NCBI RefSeq assembly: GCF_033807715.1
Contig: NC_084601.1
Coordinates: 14,346,690-14,410,689, forward strand
From: Cololabis saira
Taxonomy: Eukaryota; Chordata; Actinopteri; Beloniformes; Belonidae
DNA length: 64,000 nt
Direction of reading: 5' to 3'
Part shown: in pieces, positions 33,230 through 45,190 of the stretch
How positions within the stretch are numbered: the stretch's first letter is position 1
Layout of the letters: every line of letters starts with the position of its first letter
Made by a program: the position numbers and the translations under genes
The notes under the pieces: generated by a model
What the model was told of the DNA's origin: nothing
Database searches by the model: none
The model's input: only the letters and a program-made list of their open reading frames with translations

Positions 33230-33276
33230 CTGATCAAAGCCTGATCAAAGCCTGATCAAAGCCTGATCAAAGCCTG
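33230..33276. repeat. 11-bp tandem repeat, four copies
   Basis: CTGATCAAAGC repeated four times head to tail with perfect identity. Confidence 0.95.
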
Positions 33277-35600
33277 CTGGAACAGCTTTTAAATGTCATC
33301 CGGCAGAAATAATGCATATTGATCTCTCACACTGCAATCAGATTGAAAGTGTTGAATGCTGAATCATCATCAGGTTGTCAAATGACTGGCCGAAATGAAT
33401 CTTAAAAGTCCTTCAGTTGATGTTTTTTGCTAAATTAAAAGATAATAATGCATAATAATAGTTAATACATAATAAAATGCATTCCTGTTGAATCATTTAT
33501 ATTCTGCACTGAATCTATTAGCTGGTCCTGTGTGGATTTTAGGTTGCGATAAAGAAAAAGAACGTTCTGATTCTAGTTTTATTTTTGTTCTTCTATCCTT
33601 ATCTCTTTTTTATGCTTATTTGGGACCTTGTGTGATTATTCCAGGATAAAATGACCTGAACTCAATGTTGTTTTCCCCGTATCAGCCTAGTGCCAGTTAG
33701 TCAGGGAGGACGGCCTCCAGCTCTGCCCTTATCTCAACCCCCCACTTGCTTTCTCACTTAAAAACCTCTCTTTTCTTTTCCTTTTTATCGCCATTTTTAA
33801 CTAAACGTAGGCTTCTTCCCTCTGTCGGGATGCACCCAGTCTACATGAGGAATGTAATCCAGATTAGAAAGTAATCCGAAAATATTCAATGAAATTAAAA
33901 AAAGAGATCTAATGTTTTATGGGACAGTGTTGGGCTTTGAGTTCACAACAGGCAAGAAAGGATCAGCGAGGGAGGAGTAGTCAGCTCCCAGGCTTTCATC
34001 ATCCTACAACATCCTGACCCACTTTCTAGTAGGGAAAGTACAGTCGGCATATCAAAGGTATTAGTGCTAAAGCAGTTTCCTTAAAATGGCAAGTGTGAAT
34101 AACTGAGATTTGTCATGCCTCACAGAGGAAAAAGGAAAGAAAGAAACAAGCTGGAAGCTATGTTACAAAGAACTGTATAACATTATAGACTTTACAGTAT
34201 CTTTGTAAATTTGCAAAGTTTGCCCCCCTGATAGATTTCTGCTGTTATAACCTCCTCTAACGTGAGGGCAGTGTTGATTTTTGAGTAACTTTACACAAAG
34301 ATACTTTTTGTTGAACAGCACTGATACTGGAAGCTAGTTATGAATATATCTGTCACACTTCCACAGCGATCCTCCCCCGCGTCTCTGGAGCATTCATCTG
34401 ATATGGAGACGTGTAATTAAACACCACAGTCTGACTGACATAATGAGTATGATTGGCTGTCTGCGGCTGGCGTGTCAGAGCGTTCAGATGATGAGACTCC
34501 AGTCACGAATGCATCCTTTTTGTAAGACTGTGATTGATGGAAACAAAGAGATTCTATCTAAGAAGACATGATTTTTTTTTAGTCCTTAGGTCAGCTCTTC
34601 GGTGTGTTAATTCTGCAGATGATGTCTAATATCCCTTGCTTATCAAAATTTTAATCAGTGTTACCATGTTAGGGAAGAAAGTCAATTCTGTGAAACTGTG
34701 AAAAATAATCTCTTTACTTTGCCTGATATCATAAGTAAATCTGTTTAAATGTTTGATATGAAACATTTTGCTGCATGAAATAAGTTATTTTTTCATCCCA
34801 TCAGTTACGTTAATTCCTAACCAACTTGACATCGACACCTACTACGTAAAATAAATGAATGCAGCCAGCATCTATTCAGGACAGTTACTTGTGTGTCAGC
34901 CCTCTAACAGGACTGTGTCTTGTTTCAGCTTGGCTCCTCATCAAATCAGTTCATTGAGTGCAACTCCAGTAAAGTTTCCTATCAGCAGCCATTGACGTCA
35001 CCTTTCAGTTCAGCCTGCCTGACTCTGACTTGCTAAGTGCTCCCACCTACATGTGTTCGCTGCATTTCAACCTTACCATTCACAAAACCTATTGTGAAAT
35101 TAATTAAATTCTTATTCCTCCTGTTTTTACCACCGTTGTTCTGCCAGGCACTCAGGAAAGATGCATTTTGTGATGACAGCAGAATAGCTAGAAAGTAAGC
35201 TTACATACAGCCCACAATGTGTCAAGGATCATACCTGTGGCTTTTCAAAGGATTAGTGTAAAGAGTGATTTATGGTTCTGCGTAGCAGATTGCACATAGA
35301 AGACACGGTGTTATACCTGGTGTTTGGTTGTTGTAATTACACAATCAAACACTAGGTGGCAGTGCGCGATCTTTTCTGCTGCGCTGAGCTTGTTTTTTAC
35401 CTTTCATGAGGCAGAATAACGCCTATTTAGCTGCAGTAGCTCAGAAAGGTTAAGCAAACAGAAACGTTTTTTTTTCATTATCTTTATTTATTTAATCTAA
35501 ATCATTGTAGATTTGTGTATGCACAAGTCTGATCTGCTCCTCAGCTTTGATTAAAGCTGAACACTGATACACACCTATAAAACAGCATATTAAAAAATAA
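33277..35600. other. Non-coding stretch, nothing recognised
   Basis: No gene or paired repeat ends recognised, apart from a short 'GTGATTTATGGTTCTGCGT' fragment at 35267 shared with the foldback at 26576. Confidence 0.5.
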
Positions 35601-35606
35601 AACATT

Positions 35607-35666
35607 CTCTCTCTCTCTCTTCTACACACACATACACAGACTCTCTCTCTCTCACACACACACACA

Positions 35667-35697
<31 letters not shown>

Positions 35698-35700
35698 GCA
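35607..35700. repeat. Compound (CT)n/(CA)n microsatellite
   Basis: Blocks of CT, CA, CT and CA with few interruptions. Confidence 0.95.
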
Positions 35701-38030
35701 TTATTGAAGCTGAGAAAGCAAGTTGTTTTTTTTGTTTTTTTGTTTAGTTTTTTGTGAGCTCATTTTGTGAGCTAGAATCATGGAAAGAAGTTTTTGTTTT
35801 TTAATGTTTGATCAAAATAACCTGCAAATATAATAAATAAATAATGAAAAGCTAAATAACTAATTCAGACTAAGAAACACAGGGAGCATCTGAAATGGCA
35901 TTAACAAACAGACAGCTGGATAATGAAGTAGATGCTTGAGAGAGACACAGATATGGACATGTGCACATGGAGCGTCTATGGTTGATTATTTTATCTATTA
36001 CAGCCGTTGGACACCTAAAGTAGTGCATGAACCAACTGTTATTGTAAGCTACCACACAAATGGCATTTATAGTATTTACAGTCGGATAAGAGTTTGTAAT
36101 ATAAAACTCAGCGTAAGAAACAAACGAAAAAAGAAAACATTATGCTTTTCTAGTGAAATTTGCTTTTTTCAACTTTTTTTCAACTCAAAATGCTCAAACA
36201 CGGGGTGCACATGTAAATCTTAGTCATATCAACAAAAAAATAAGTAGTAAAATGTGTTAAGCTGTAAATCTTTTGTTTTATTTTGTTGCAACGACTTTGG
36301 AGTTGGATTTAAGCACAACTCAACTTCTTTCTTTTCATCTGAGTAATGCAGAAATGACATATGATGGAGGGTTTTTTTCTCTTTTCGTTCTATTGAAGCT
36401 TTTCTTGCTTTGCAGATATAAAAACACAGATAAAAGTAAAAGTGACAGATCCACGTGTATGGCCTGCAGACAGTCGAGACATGTTGCCAGTTTTCAGCTC
36501 TTGCTGAATAAATTTAACAAATTTCCAGGATCAAGAAAGTAGACTTCAATTGATTAACCTGTCGTACTTACAGTTTGAACTTATTGTTGAAGACAGTTAT
36601 GAAGAATATTGTTTAATATTCCCTCACAGAACGCTCCCAAAGCTTATCAAATTCCCTGCTGCTCGGAAATTATATACGGGCATGCATCAGCTTTTTTTGG
36701 ACTCTAATTATAACACAGAAATATTTGTTTTTGCTGCAAGCAGCTTTGCATTTAGTTGCGCGTTGGTGCTGTTGCCCTCCAATCTTCTTTCTTCCTTTCG
36801 TCTCATTTCATCCTCGCTGTTCTTCGCACAGAGAAAATTTGCCACTCTCTTGTCAGAACATGCCAACCTCAGATCTTCAGATGCAAAGAAAAGATCACAG
36901 CTCAGGTGTTGCAGAAGCGGAAGATTGCAAGTTTGGGTTGGATCTGTAGTCTGAAAGAAGTGAGTAGTGATGATGGCAACATAAACAGAAATAAAATGCA
37001 CTGGTAAAAACAGCTCTAGCAATGTGTGAGACAAAGTTTGAACCTTTGCATTTGCATCAAAGCAACGTTACATAATCTTATAGCCTGGACTTGTAGATTC
37101 ATTCAAAGGATTGTAATTCAAATGAGCACAAAATCCTCACTTTGAAGTTGAAAACAAACATAACAACACAAATGGATCATAACAGTGGAAAATGAAATGA
37201 CTGGCTCAGATATAAACACTATTATGAAACAACAATATGACATGAACTGCCATTATAGCTTTTGCATGTCTAAAGGCTGGCTGGCCACGGTCACAAAGAT
37301 TTAATCATGATCAGTGACATTTCTGAGGGGTTTTTTGCAAATCCTCCATGCAGTCAAAATTTTTTTCCCCCGATAACTTAGTACACACATCTGAGAACAG
37401 GAGTCCAAATATCCAAGTGAACAACCGGCCTCATGGTGATGTGAGAACTTACATCATTTGGCTGTTTATTCACTTGGTGGAAAACTTTCATGTCAAGAAC
37501 ATGAAACATGAAACATGAAACATGAAAAACATGAAAAACATGAAAAACATGAAAGAACATGAAAGCATTACTTCATTGTCCTTCAGAGCTGCCTTCATAT
37601 GATTGCAATCATTTCCCTTGACCATTGACCCCATATGTTAATGTCCTAATGTGCTCATGGGAGGTGTTTTCTTTTTTTTATAGTGATTGATTCTTGGAAT
37701 ATATCGCCCCTGTGTTTAACGCCTCTGTGTTAATCAATGTAGCATGAATTCTGCTCTCTGGTGAAACAGCAGGATTCCTACAAAATGTACTAATGTACTA
37801 ACGGAGCAACAGGTACAAATGAAAAAAAAACTGTATCTATTTGCACAACATAGAACAGTAAGGTTATGTTTCTTAAAAAAATGGAATAAAAACTTTTTTA
37901 TGAATGTTTCAAGTAGCATTACTATACAAATGAACCCCTCTCCCACAGGTTCAGTGCATGTTTCCACCAAGTGCAATTTAAAACAACATACTAAACTATT
38001 CTTTTGTCTGCATATATATTAATGGTTAAT
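35701..38030. other. Intergenic, short tandem repeat only
   Basis: The 134-codon frame at 36550-36954 has no motif. A CATGAAA-type tandem array lies at 37499-37564. No gene recognised. Confidence 0.45.
37499..37564. repeat. CATGAAA / CATGAAAAA tandem array
   Basis: About eight units of CATGAAA with a variable number of A residues, 7 to 9 bases each. Confidence 0.92.
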
Positions 38031-38115
38031 GGCCCTGGCCCACCGAGCCGGGCCAGGGCCCCAGCGCACACCCAGGAACGGCCCCCGGGCGCCTCCGGAG
38101 CCACCAGGCGGAGGG
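38031..38115. repeat. GC-rich island with 11-bp perfect palindrome
   Basis: GGCCCTGGCCC (38031-38041) pairs with GGGCCAGGGCC (38050-38060). The following 50 bases are also very GC-rich, in contrast to AT-rich flanks. Possibly a fragment of a repeat; class unknown. Confidence 0.6.
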
Positions 38116-38419
38116 AGAGATGGCACAACATCCTTCCATTCACACAGACGACAGAAAACATAGACCTGGGAATTTCTCATTTAATAATCATTTAATGCAT
38201 TTTTTAAAATTACTGTCCTTCTCTGAAAACATCATGATGGTACGCACTGTACAAATCAGGGGGGACAAGGTTTCAATGTTGCATGTTTTTGCTGTAAACC
38301 TGCAGTAAAGTTGCATCAAGAACTTCTGTAAATGTTGTAGATCCAATAACAGTTATTTCAATTTTACAGCAATTTGAAAGTTCAGAGTTAAAAAAGGCAC
38401 TTATGTATTTATGTCTCCA

Positions 38420-38760
38420 AGCCACGCTTGTAATTTCAGAAACTGATTATCAAACAGCTGCATGTCATCAGCATAATATTTAAATGTTCCCTGATGATAC
38501 TGCCCGAAGGAAGCCCTTGTGCACAGATTGGTCTCAGTCTAGAAGCGTGTGGAGCACAATAACTAACCCTGGCATAGGAGACGCATCATCTACATACGTG
38601 GACTTAAACAGTCCAAAGCAGTCACCATCCTGTAATGAGACGTGGTGATCAGTGGTGTCAAATGCACCCGTGCAATCTAACAGTTCATTTGTAATTTTAA
38701 TCCATCCAATAGTCTGGGGAAACCTGATCTGAAATCCTTTATTATAATATTTTGCAATAT
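38420..38760 (-). mobile_element. LINE reverse transcriptase fragment with YADD
   Basis: On the minus strand 38683-38645 reads 'LLDCTGAFDTTDH' (RT motif A, normally 'LLDLSAAFDTVDH') and 38475-38452 reads 'YADDMQLF' (catalytic motif C). The order and spacing fit a LINE polymerase with an internal deletion: the 'PQGSVLGP' block between them is not recognisable. Degenerate. Confidence 0.75.
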
Positions 38761-39965
38761 TTTGTGTTGTTTTAAATCAGTGTCTTAAAGGATTTTTTTA
38801 AGATAAAAGAGAGGCTAGATATATAGTTATATAAAAGCAAATATAACAACACCAGTATCAAGACTGGGCTTTCAAAAGAAGCAGACAGCTCACTTCTTTT
38901 GACTTTTTCATTTAAAGGGTTCCATCCTGTATTCAAAATGATATGAAAAATAATTATTTACAAATTATTTATTTGGGGTGCTATTTCATGTGTCAGACAT
39001 TAAAGGGTTAATTTTGCCATTTTTTTTCAGCAATTCATTATTATTGTTATTGTTATTTGGTATAATGCACTTATTTTACCATTGTTTCAAGAGTTATACT
39101 TACTCTGAATCAAAGGTGTCTTTTTTGATGAAGCAATGTTATCAAGAATCAAAGGTTTTGAATAAATAAGCAGAAGGATAAAAAAATGAAGGCATGACGT
39201 TGAACTGAAGATCCATCACAAAAAACACATATTTTATCATAAACCAGCCTAAGAAGGTGATGGGTTTGACCATAGGTAAGGAAGAAGTTTGGAACAACAC
39301 AATAATGCCAGTTTCTAAAGAAATCACACCTTTCCAACATTTTTGTTGAAATTTTACCTAAATTATAATCATATTTTCTCACAAGTCATAAACATTGATT
39401 TAAATGTAAAGAAATTAGACAAAAGTGTGATAATTGAATAAATAACAGTGGATAACTGGAAATTATCAGCGTAAAACAGCCTGTATATATCTCCCAGGGG
39501 TCCCTGCTGAGCAGATAAACACGTTATTTAACAGTTCTTAAAGGGCATTACTTATGACCACACATTTTTACATAAACTGGTGGATTCCATTCAGTCAAAT
39601 AAAATGAATAATGTTATTCATAATTAGGGTTATTGATGTGTTGAGTCACCGTGAAAGAAGCAGGGGTGAACTGCTGCTTTTATGTCAGCTAACTGAACCA
39701 AATCATCATTGATTTGTTTTACTACTTTACTACTTTATTGGTGTTTCTAATCATGGAGTGACTGGTTTTAGCAGACTTTAGTTTCTGTGTCTGGCTGCGA
39801 CCGTGACATCCGAGACCTTGATGAAAAATGAAGCCTCGCTAAACCCCACTGATCTACACTGAATGCTAATAAAGTCATAAAGGAGCTTATCAATACAACC
39901 ATCATAACAACAAAGGCCGACTCGTTTCAGTCAGCCGTCATGAGGCCATCTCTCTCCGCATGTGG
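38761..39965. other. Non-coding stretch, nothing recognised
   Basis: AT-rich; no gene or paired repeat ends recognised. Confidence 0.5.
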
Positions 39966-40165
39966 CAAAAACTCATTTGTAAGTTTGAAAAAAGGGAAAA
40001 AGCCAATTTTAAAGAGAAAATATGAAGACAATTTTGCTAGTTTTAAGCATTGGTGTCAAGAAAATCCTTCTTACCCCATTGGCAAAGATTTTTAGTTTAA
40101 AATAAGACACTTTTGACTAGATTTCTGGACTATTAGGTTTATTTCTAGAGGGGCTGTTTTTGAAG
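39966..40165 (+). repeat. Dispersed repeat, copy 1 (CCCCATTGGCAAAGATTTTT)
   Basis: It shares with 55796-55995, in the same orientation, the ordered blocks 'GCAAAAACT', 'CCCCATTGGCAAAGATTTT', 'TAAAATAAGACA' and 'TTAGG'. Ends not defined; class unknown. Confidence 0.7.
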
Positions 40166-43100
40166 TGGAGTGCTGTTTTTCTGTTTGTTAATTCAGTTAA
40201 GCATCAACAAGCTGCCCATTCGCCACTACTTCAAATCAAGTCTTTAGAGCCCTCAAAACCCTCAAGGGCATGTTTCAGTTAACCAGGAAAATGATCATGT
40301 GCATATTTATCTATGTGTCCTGGTGACCTGTCTGTCACGAGTCACTGATCTACGCCTGCATCCCTCTTTGAGCTTGTCTATGAACTTCTAACACTTTAAA
40401 AAAAAATCTTATCTTTATGTATGGTGGCTGTCAGGAGCATATGCTCACATTTACAAGTCTAATCTATGCAGATTGAGATTTCTTTTCCTCATCGAGTCTC
40501 CTGCTGGCTCTCGGATGACTGAACGGGAGAGGGGAAGCAAACATGCGAGGTCTTTGTCGTCACAATAAATGTCAGACTTGACTCGGGAGAGGATCTCTTC
40601 ACTAGAAAGATATCAAAAGGAGATTAGATCTGACGAGGCTCATTTTGGTTTGAAAAATACCTAAGCACATGCAGTGTTTTCCTGTACCACTATCATTAAA
40701 GCGTTATTAGTGTCATCGGGGTCAGAAGGAATCAGCAGGATCAAAACAATCCTGGGAAGTCGGATGAAAGTGCATGAAAATGTTGCAGCTAATCAAAAGA
40801 GAAATAGTCACCCCTTTTAAAATAAATCATTGAGGCATTGCTCAGGTAAAAGGTGCACTGGTCCAGTTGATGTATTGCTGTGTAATGTGAACCAGGAATT
40901 GCAGGGAAAGTTGGGAACGCTGCTCACTGCTGCATAACCAGGGAGCTTCAGTGAAACAAATAAGAACAACAGATCCATGAACGTGTTAACTTTTAGACAT
41001 AAAAATGCTCATTGGTCATCTTTTACTCAGACGCCTTTACATCTAGAAAGCTGCTGGTTTAGGTGATAACTAACTGTTTACTGGAAAAAAGATCTTAATC
41101 AGTGACCACAAACACAAATTAATCTGAGCCACATGTTTTTTCTTTCTTAGCCAGGTGATATTGTCCTAAAGGGCTACATTTATTTTGTGGAGTGGTTATT
41201 AAGAGCTCATAAAACCTACACAGGAATATATGGAGGTGATTCCAGTGGGGGATCGGACTGGACTGCGTCTATTAAGGCAATTAGGAAGTAAATAGGAATG
41301 AATGATGGATCTCGACGCAGCGTGAAACCGGCAATGGAGTCACGGGCGACATGATTAACAGAAAAGTCAGGTTGTCTTGATACGGTTGTTTTGTCCCGGT
41401 GATGTTCCACCGAAACAGCGAAGTCAGCCAGCCTCATGAAAAAAAAGTAATATAAAGATTGTGTATAAACAACATCATTAATGTACGCTCAAGGGGCCGT
41501 AGTTGTATTCTTGTCAGGAATGATTTTAGCATAATACCCTTGGCGGCCATTTCAGTTGAAAGAAGACGGACAGCGTGACCTGATATATCGGGGAGGATAT
41601 TACATTTTAATTACAGCACAGAAAAGACCACACGTAATTGGATTTGTGGGAATCTGATAGGTGGGCAAATACTGGGTTAGGTCTTCTTTGTGAGACATGA
41701 AAAGCCAGCATTGCACTCACTGGACTGTGGAAGTCGCTGTGATTGCAGTGGGGCCCTGTCGAACCCCGGTGACGTTCACTTACACTTTTAAATTACACTC
41801 AGTATAAGCCACGGCAACTTACTCACGGGTTTTTAACTGAGCACAACTTTAGGAATCAGCTTTTACACGATTCACAGGATTTACTGATGCCTTTTGCATT
41901 TTAAAGAAGAGAGAGAGAGAGACTCTCACTGGCGATGGGGTTTGTAATGTCACGGCGCCCTCCAGTGGTCGACATAGAACTGATTTCTCACATTTGCCTC
42001 AAGAATCCGGATGTGCTTGCAAAAACAAGAATGTGAATGCTGTTAAAATGTTTTTTTATGCACAATAGTAGCAGTACAGATGTCTGTGCTGAAAATCCCA
42101 ATTTGGGCTGATAAAGAGACTCAGGAGCCGGAGTGGAGGTCCATCCTCTCAGCGCTTGTTGAACATTTTTACCAGGAGAGGATGCTGCTCTCTCATACAT
42201 GAGGGGCAGACAGAAACCTAGACTCCTTCCAAGTCAGAGTTGAAAGAAGAGCTTACCCTGCGATTCATTGGTAACTATTATTCTCTCATAAGCTTGAAGA
42301 GAAAAAGAGTGAAGACTAGTAAGAATAATCAGAAGTTATAATTAGTTGTTTGGACATACATCATTTATGCAGAAAACTCTTCTTTTAGATGAAACAGAAA
42401 ACCTGGGAAAACTGTATTTGTGCATCATAAAGGTTCATAGAAATCGTTGTCTCCTGTTTTCCGTTACCATTTGTCTGCGTTCATTTTGAGAGAAGCTGCA
42501 AACTTTTTTCCCCTCTCTCTCTCCATTTCCAGCAGATGGTCGGGGCAGGCCCTGGAAAGGATTGTGGGAGGCGTTTAGACGCCTCACGTTTCTTGCATTG
42601 TTACCAGGGGGCTCTGGAGGTGAAATGCTGTGATTCTATGAGATGGATTTGAATCCTGTCTTGATGAGACAGAAAGCGCTGCTGTTTGGATCACGGCACC
42701 ACGGCCTCGTGGACAGGCTGCGGCCTACACGCTGGAGATGGTGCGAATGCGTGGTGAAGCATATGTACCCAGCGTCGGAAAATAACTTTAACAGAAAACT
42801 AAGAAGTCCCAGGTGCTTGGGCAGTTCAGTGCAGTTCAATCACAGCGGCTGTCTGTTGTCATTTACAACGCAGTTGGATCCTCCATGGATGTATTTACAG
42901 ACTGATTAAAGCGCCAGGAAGCATCTTAACAGCGTGTCAGCATTTTAAAATAATATTATCAGGACTTTTGAGGCAGTTTTTGTTGCCTTCTTGCCCAATG
43001 ATGTCTCTTGTAAAACAGATAAGAAAGAAAATTATCTGGATTTCCTGTATGTATGATCAGTTATACTATAATCCAGGCCTGCTTTGGATCCATGTCTTTG

Positions 43101-43617
43101 GATATCTGAGCTTTCTCTGGAACAGGTTCCTTCTCCAATCTGGATCCTGCGGAGGAGGAGCATCCTTCATTAGGTCTTCTGTCCCTCCAAAGGACCCATC
43201 ATCCTCCAGAGGATCCATCCCTGGCTCTGGGAAGCACTGATTGATCCGGAAGCAATTAATAGCATGCAAAAAAATGTGTGACTAGACTGTCTGTAGTTCC
43301 ACAATGAATATAATGCAGATGGCTTGAATAATGTAAAACATGTACAAGAGTACAAGACTGTTTGACAAGAATAATTGTAAACTTTATCATATTTGCTCCA
43401 TGCATCTGGTGTATGAAAACTGAGCTTTTGTGAAAGGAGAGAGTACAGCGGTGTGAAAAAGGCCCGTGACTGAAGCGCAGCAGCCGAACCGTCTCCGTGT
43501 GCTTCATGCAGCAACGTGTGGTCACTGAGGTGGCACTTAAGAAGCAAGTCGACTGGACTGACCCTCCCTTCCTCCCTGCAACAACCACATCACATGTAAG
43601 GAGACTGACGAGGCTCT
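40166..43617. other. Non-coding stretch, nothing recognised
   Basis: No recognisable exon or transposon end in about 3.4 kb. Open frames of 60-90 codons lack motifs. Confidence 0.45.
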
Positions 43618-43648
43618 GCCAAGAAAGAAAGAAAGAAAGAAAGAAAGA
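43618..43648. repeat. (GAAA)n microsatellite in a purine-rich block
   Basis: Seven perfect AAAG units; the purine-rich composition continues to about 43815 and creates the charged and serine/leucine-rich frames on the two strands. Confidence 0.92.
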
Positions 43649-43819
43649 AAAAGAGAAAGAAAGGAGGAAAATGTTTTTTTTAGAGAAAAAAAAGGCAGAC
43701 AAGGCCCACAGAAATAAAATCTCAGAGAAAAATGAAGCGCGAGGGAATGAGGAAGAGGCAGAGAGACTGAGCGAGATGAGAGGGAGGAGAGAAAGAGGAC
43801 AGGAGAGGCAACGTGGCAG

Positions 43820-45130
43820 GAGGTTTCCTCTGATGTAGACCTCGGATGATGGGAGTCATGGTTCATCTTAGGTTGAGCGCTGGAAGGAAGCGCTAAGTAG
43901 TCTTTCTGAGGTGTGTCGCTACTAAACAATCATTTACATTCAAAAGGCTTTAACTGCTGTTTTCAGTTCATCTGACGGGACTTGGTTTGGTTTTCACCAC
44001 CTATATGATACATAATTTATTACATTTTTCCTAAAAATGAATCCATAAATGACACATTGGTCATGTAATAACAGCTTTACAGTGCCATGCATGAGTATTA
44101 CAGGTCGGCACGTTCCCTGAGCACAATCCTTTTCTCTCTCTGTATTTTCTGAATCACAATTATATGACTGTTCTTTAAAAACTCCATGAAAGGACAGTTT
44201 GACCTTTTAATAAATTAGGAGCTTCTTTAAGGTCACAGAATTGTCAGGAATATTGATGATTGATTGTTTATCAGATCTTCAAATGTGCTGCTTCTAGCTT
44301 GTTGTTTCCATCAACCTCATTAAGAGGAGATCTCCTAAGAAGTCTTAAGGCAGTGCAGGAAATTTGAACTAAGGATCTGAAAAGGTAAAGTTCAATAGCT
44401 TTGCTGACTTGCTATCAGTCGCACACGTTTCAACAAAAAGGGAAAAAAAAAATAAATGAGCGGCTGCAGCATTTAACCAAAGTTATACTGCAGGTAATAG
44501 GTAGGTTCCCCTCTCCTTGGCCCACCTTTCAATTTAGCACTTTATTGCTGTTGAAATTGAGAGGGGGGGGTGAGAGACTGCAACAACGTGCAATCACAGA
44601 TCACGTGCCGGTAACGACCAGGTTTGGCAGGTACCCTCATTCACTTTTCACAAAACCAGACATGAGATTTATAGACATCAGCACAACTGCTTTCCCTTTG
44701 CAAAGGGACATTTCAACAGCCATAACATGATTGACAGTCAACCTCTTGTTAACATTAGATTTTGCTAATATTTGGAAGAAACCCGAATTGTTGTGTTGGC
44801 TGTATGGACGGTCTGGTTCTGGTCTCATAAAACATTTAGTAAAACCCTTGAGGTATTTCCAACCACCACTCATGCTGTTGTATAATATCATCTTGTCAGT
44901 TTGCAGATTTGTGCCTTTAAAGACTCCCCACTGAGCTCAGGGGGTTGATGGCCGGTCCTGCTGCTTGTCAAAGGGTCTGTTGGACCCGGCCATGACCCCC
45001 GATGTGCTCATTGGGGTAGGACTGTAGAAAGAAAGTGTGTTTGTGTTAATTGGTGAATAAGAAACACATTGTAATTAATTTGCAGGCCCTATAGTGTGGG
45101 CCCTTTATCATTAATGTAAAACCAACAGCT
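43820..45130. other. Non-coding stretch with one imperfect hairpin
   Basis: An imperfect inverted repeat at about 44938-45003 (GGGGGTTGATGGCCGGTCC against GGACCCGGCCATGACCCCC). Otherwise nothing recognised. Confidence 0.45.
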
Positions 45131-45190
45131 GAGCATGGTGGTGGCAGTGTCATGCTGTGGCTTCTTATGGCAGCCGCGTCACCAAGAAAG
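45131..45190 (+). mobile_element. Tc1 transposase fragment
   Basis: Plus-strand 45134-45160 encodes HGGGSVMLW, the hallmark 'HGGGS(I/V)M.WG' block of Tc1 transposases, and stops are met soon after. The rest of the element is not recognisable. Confidence 0.6.

Noticed and set aside
33230..33276. Evenly repeated 11-mers considered as a CRISPR-like array
   Set aside because: The units are directly adjacent with no spacers, in a vertebrate genome: a simple tandem repeat.
36550..36954. 134-codon plus-strand frame
   Set aside because: No motif, no splice signals in phase, and overlapping frames of similar length on both strands suggest chance.
43256..43929. Several overlapping 113-148 codon frames, some with hydrophobic FFLSFF runs
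   Set aside because: They arise from the purine-rich GAAA tract read on both strands. No start context or homology seen.
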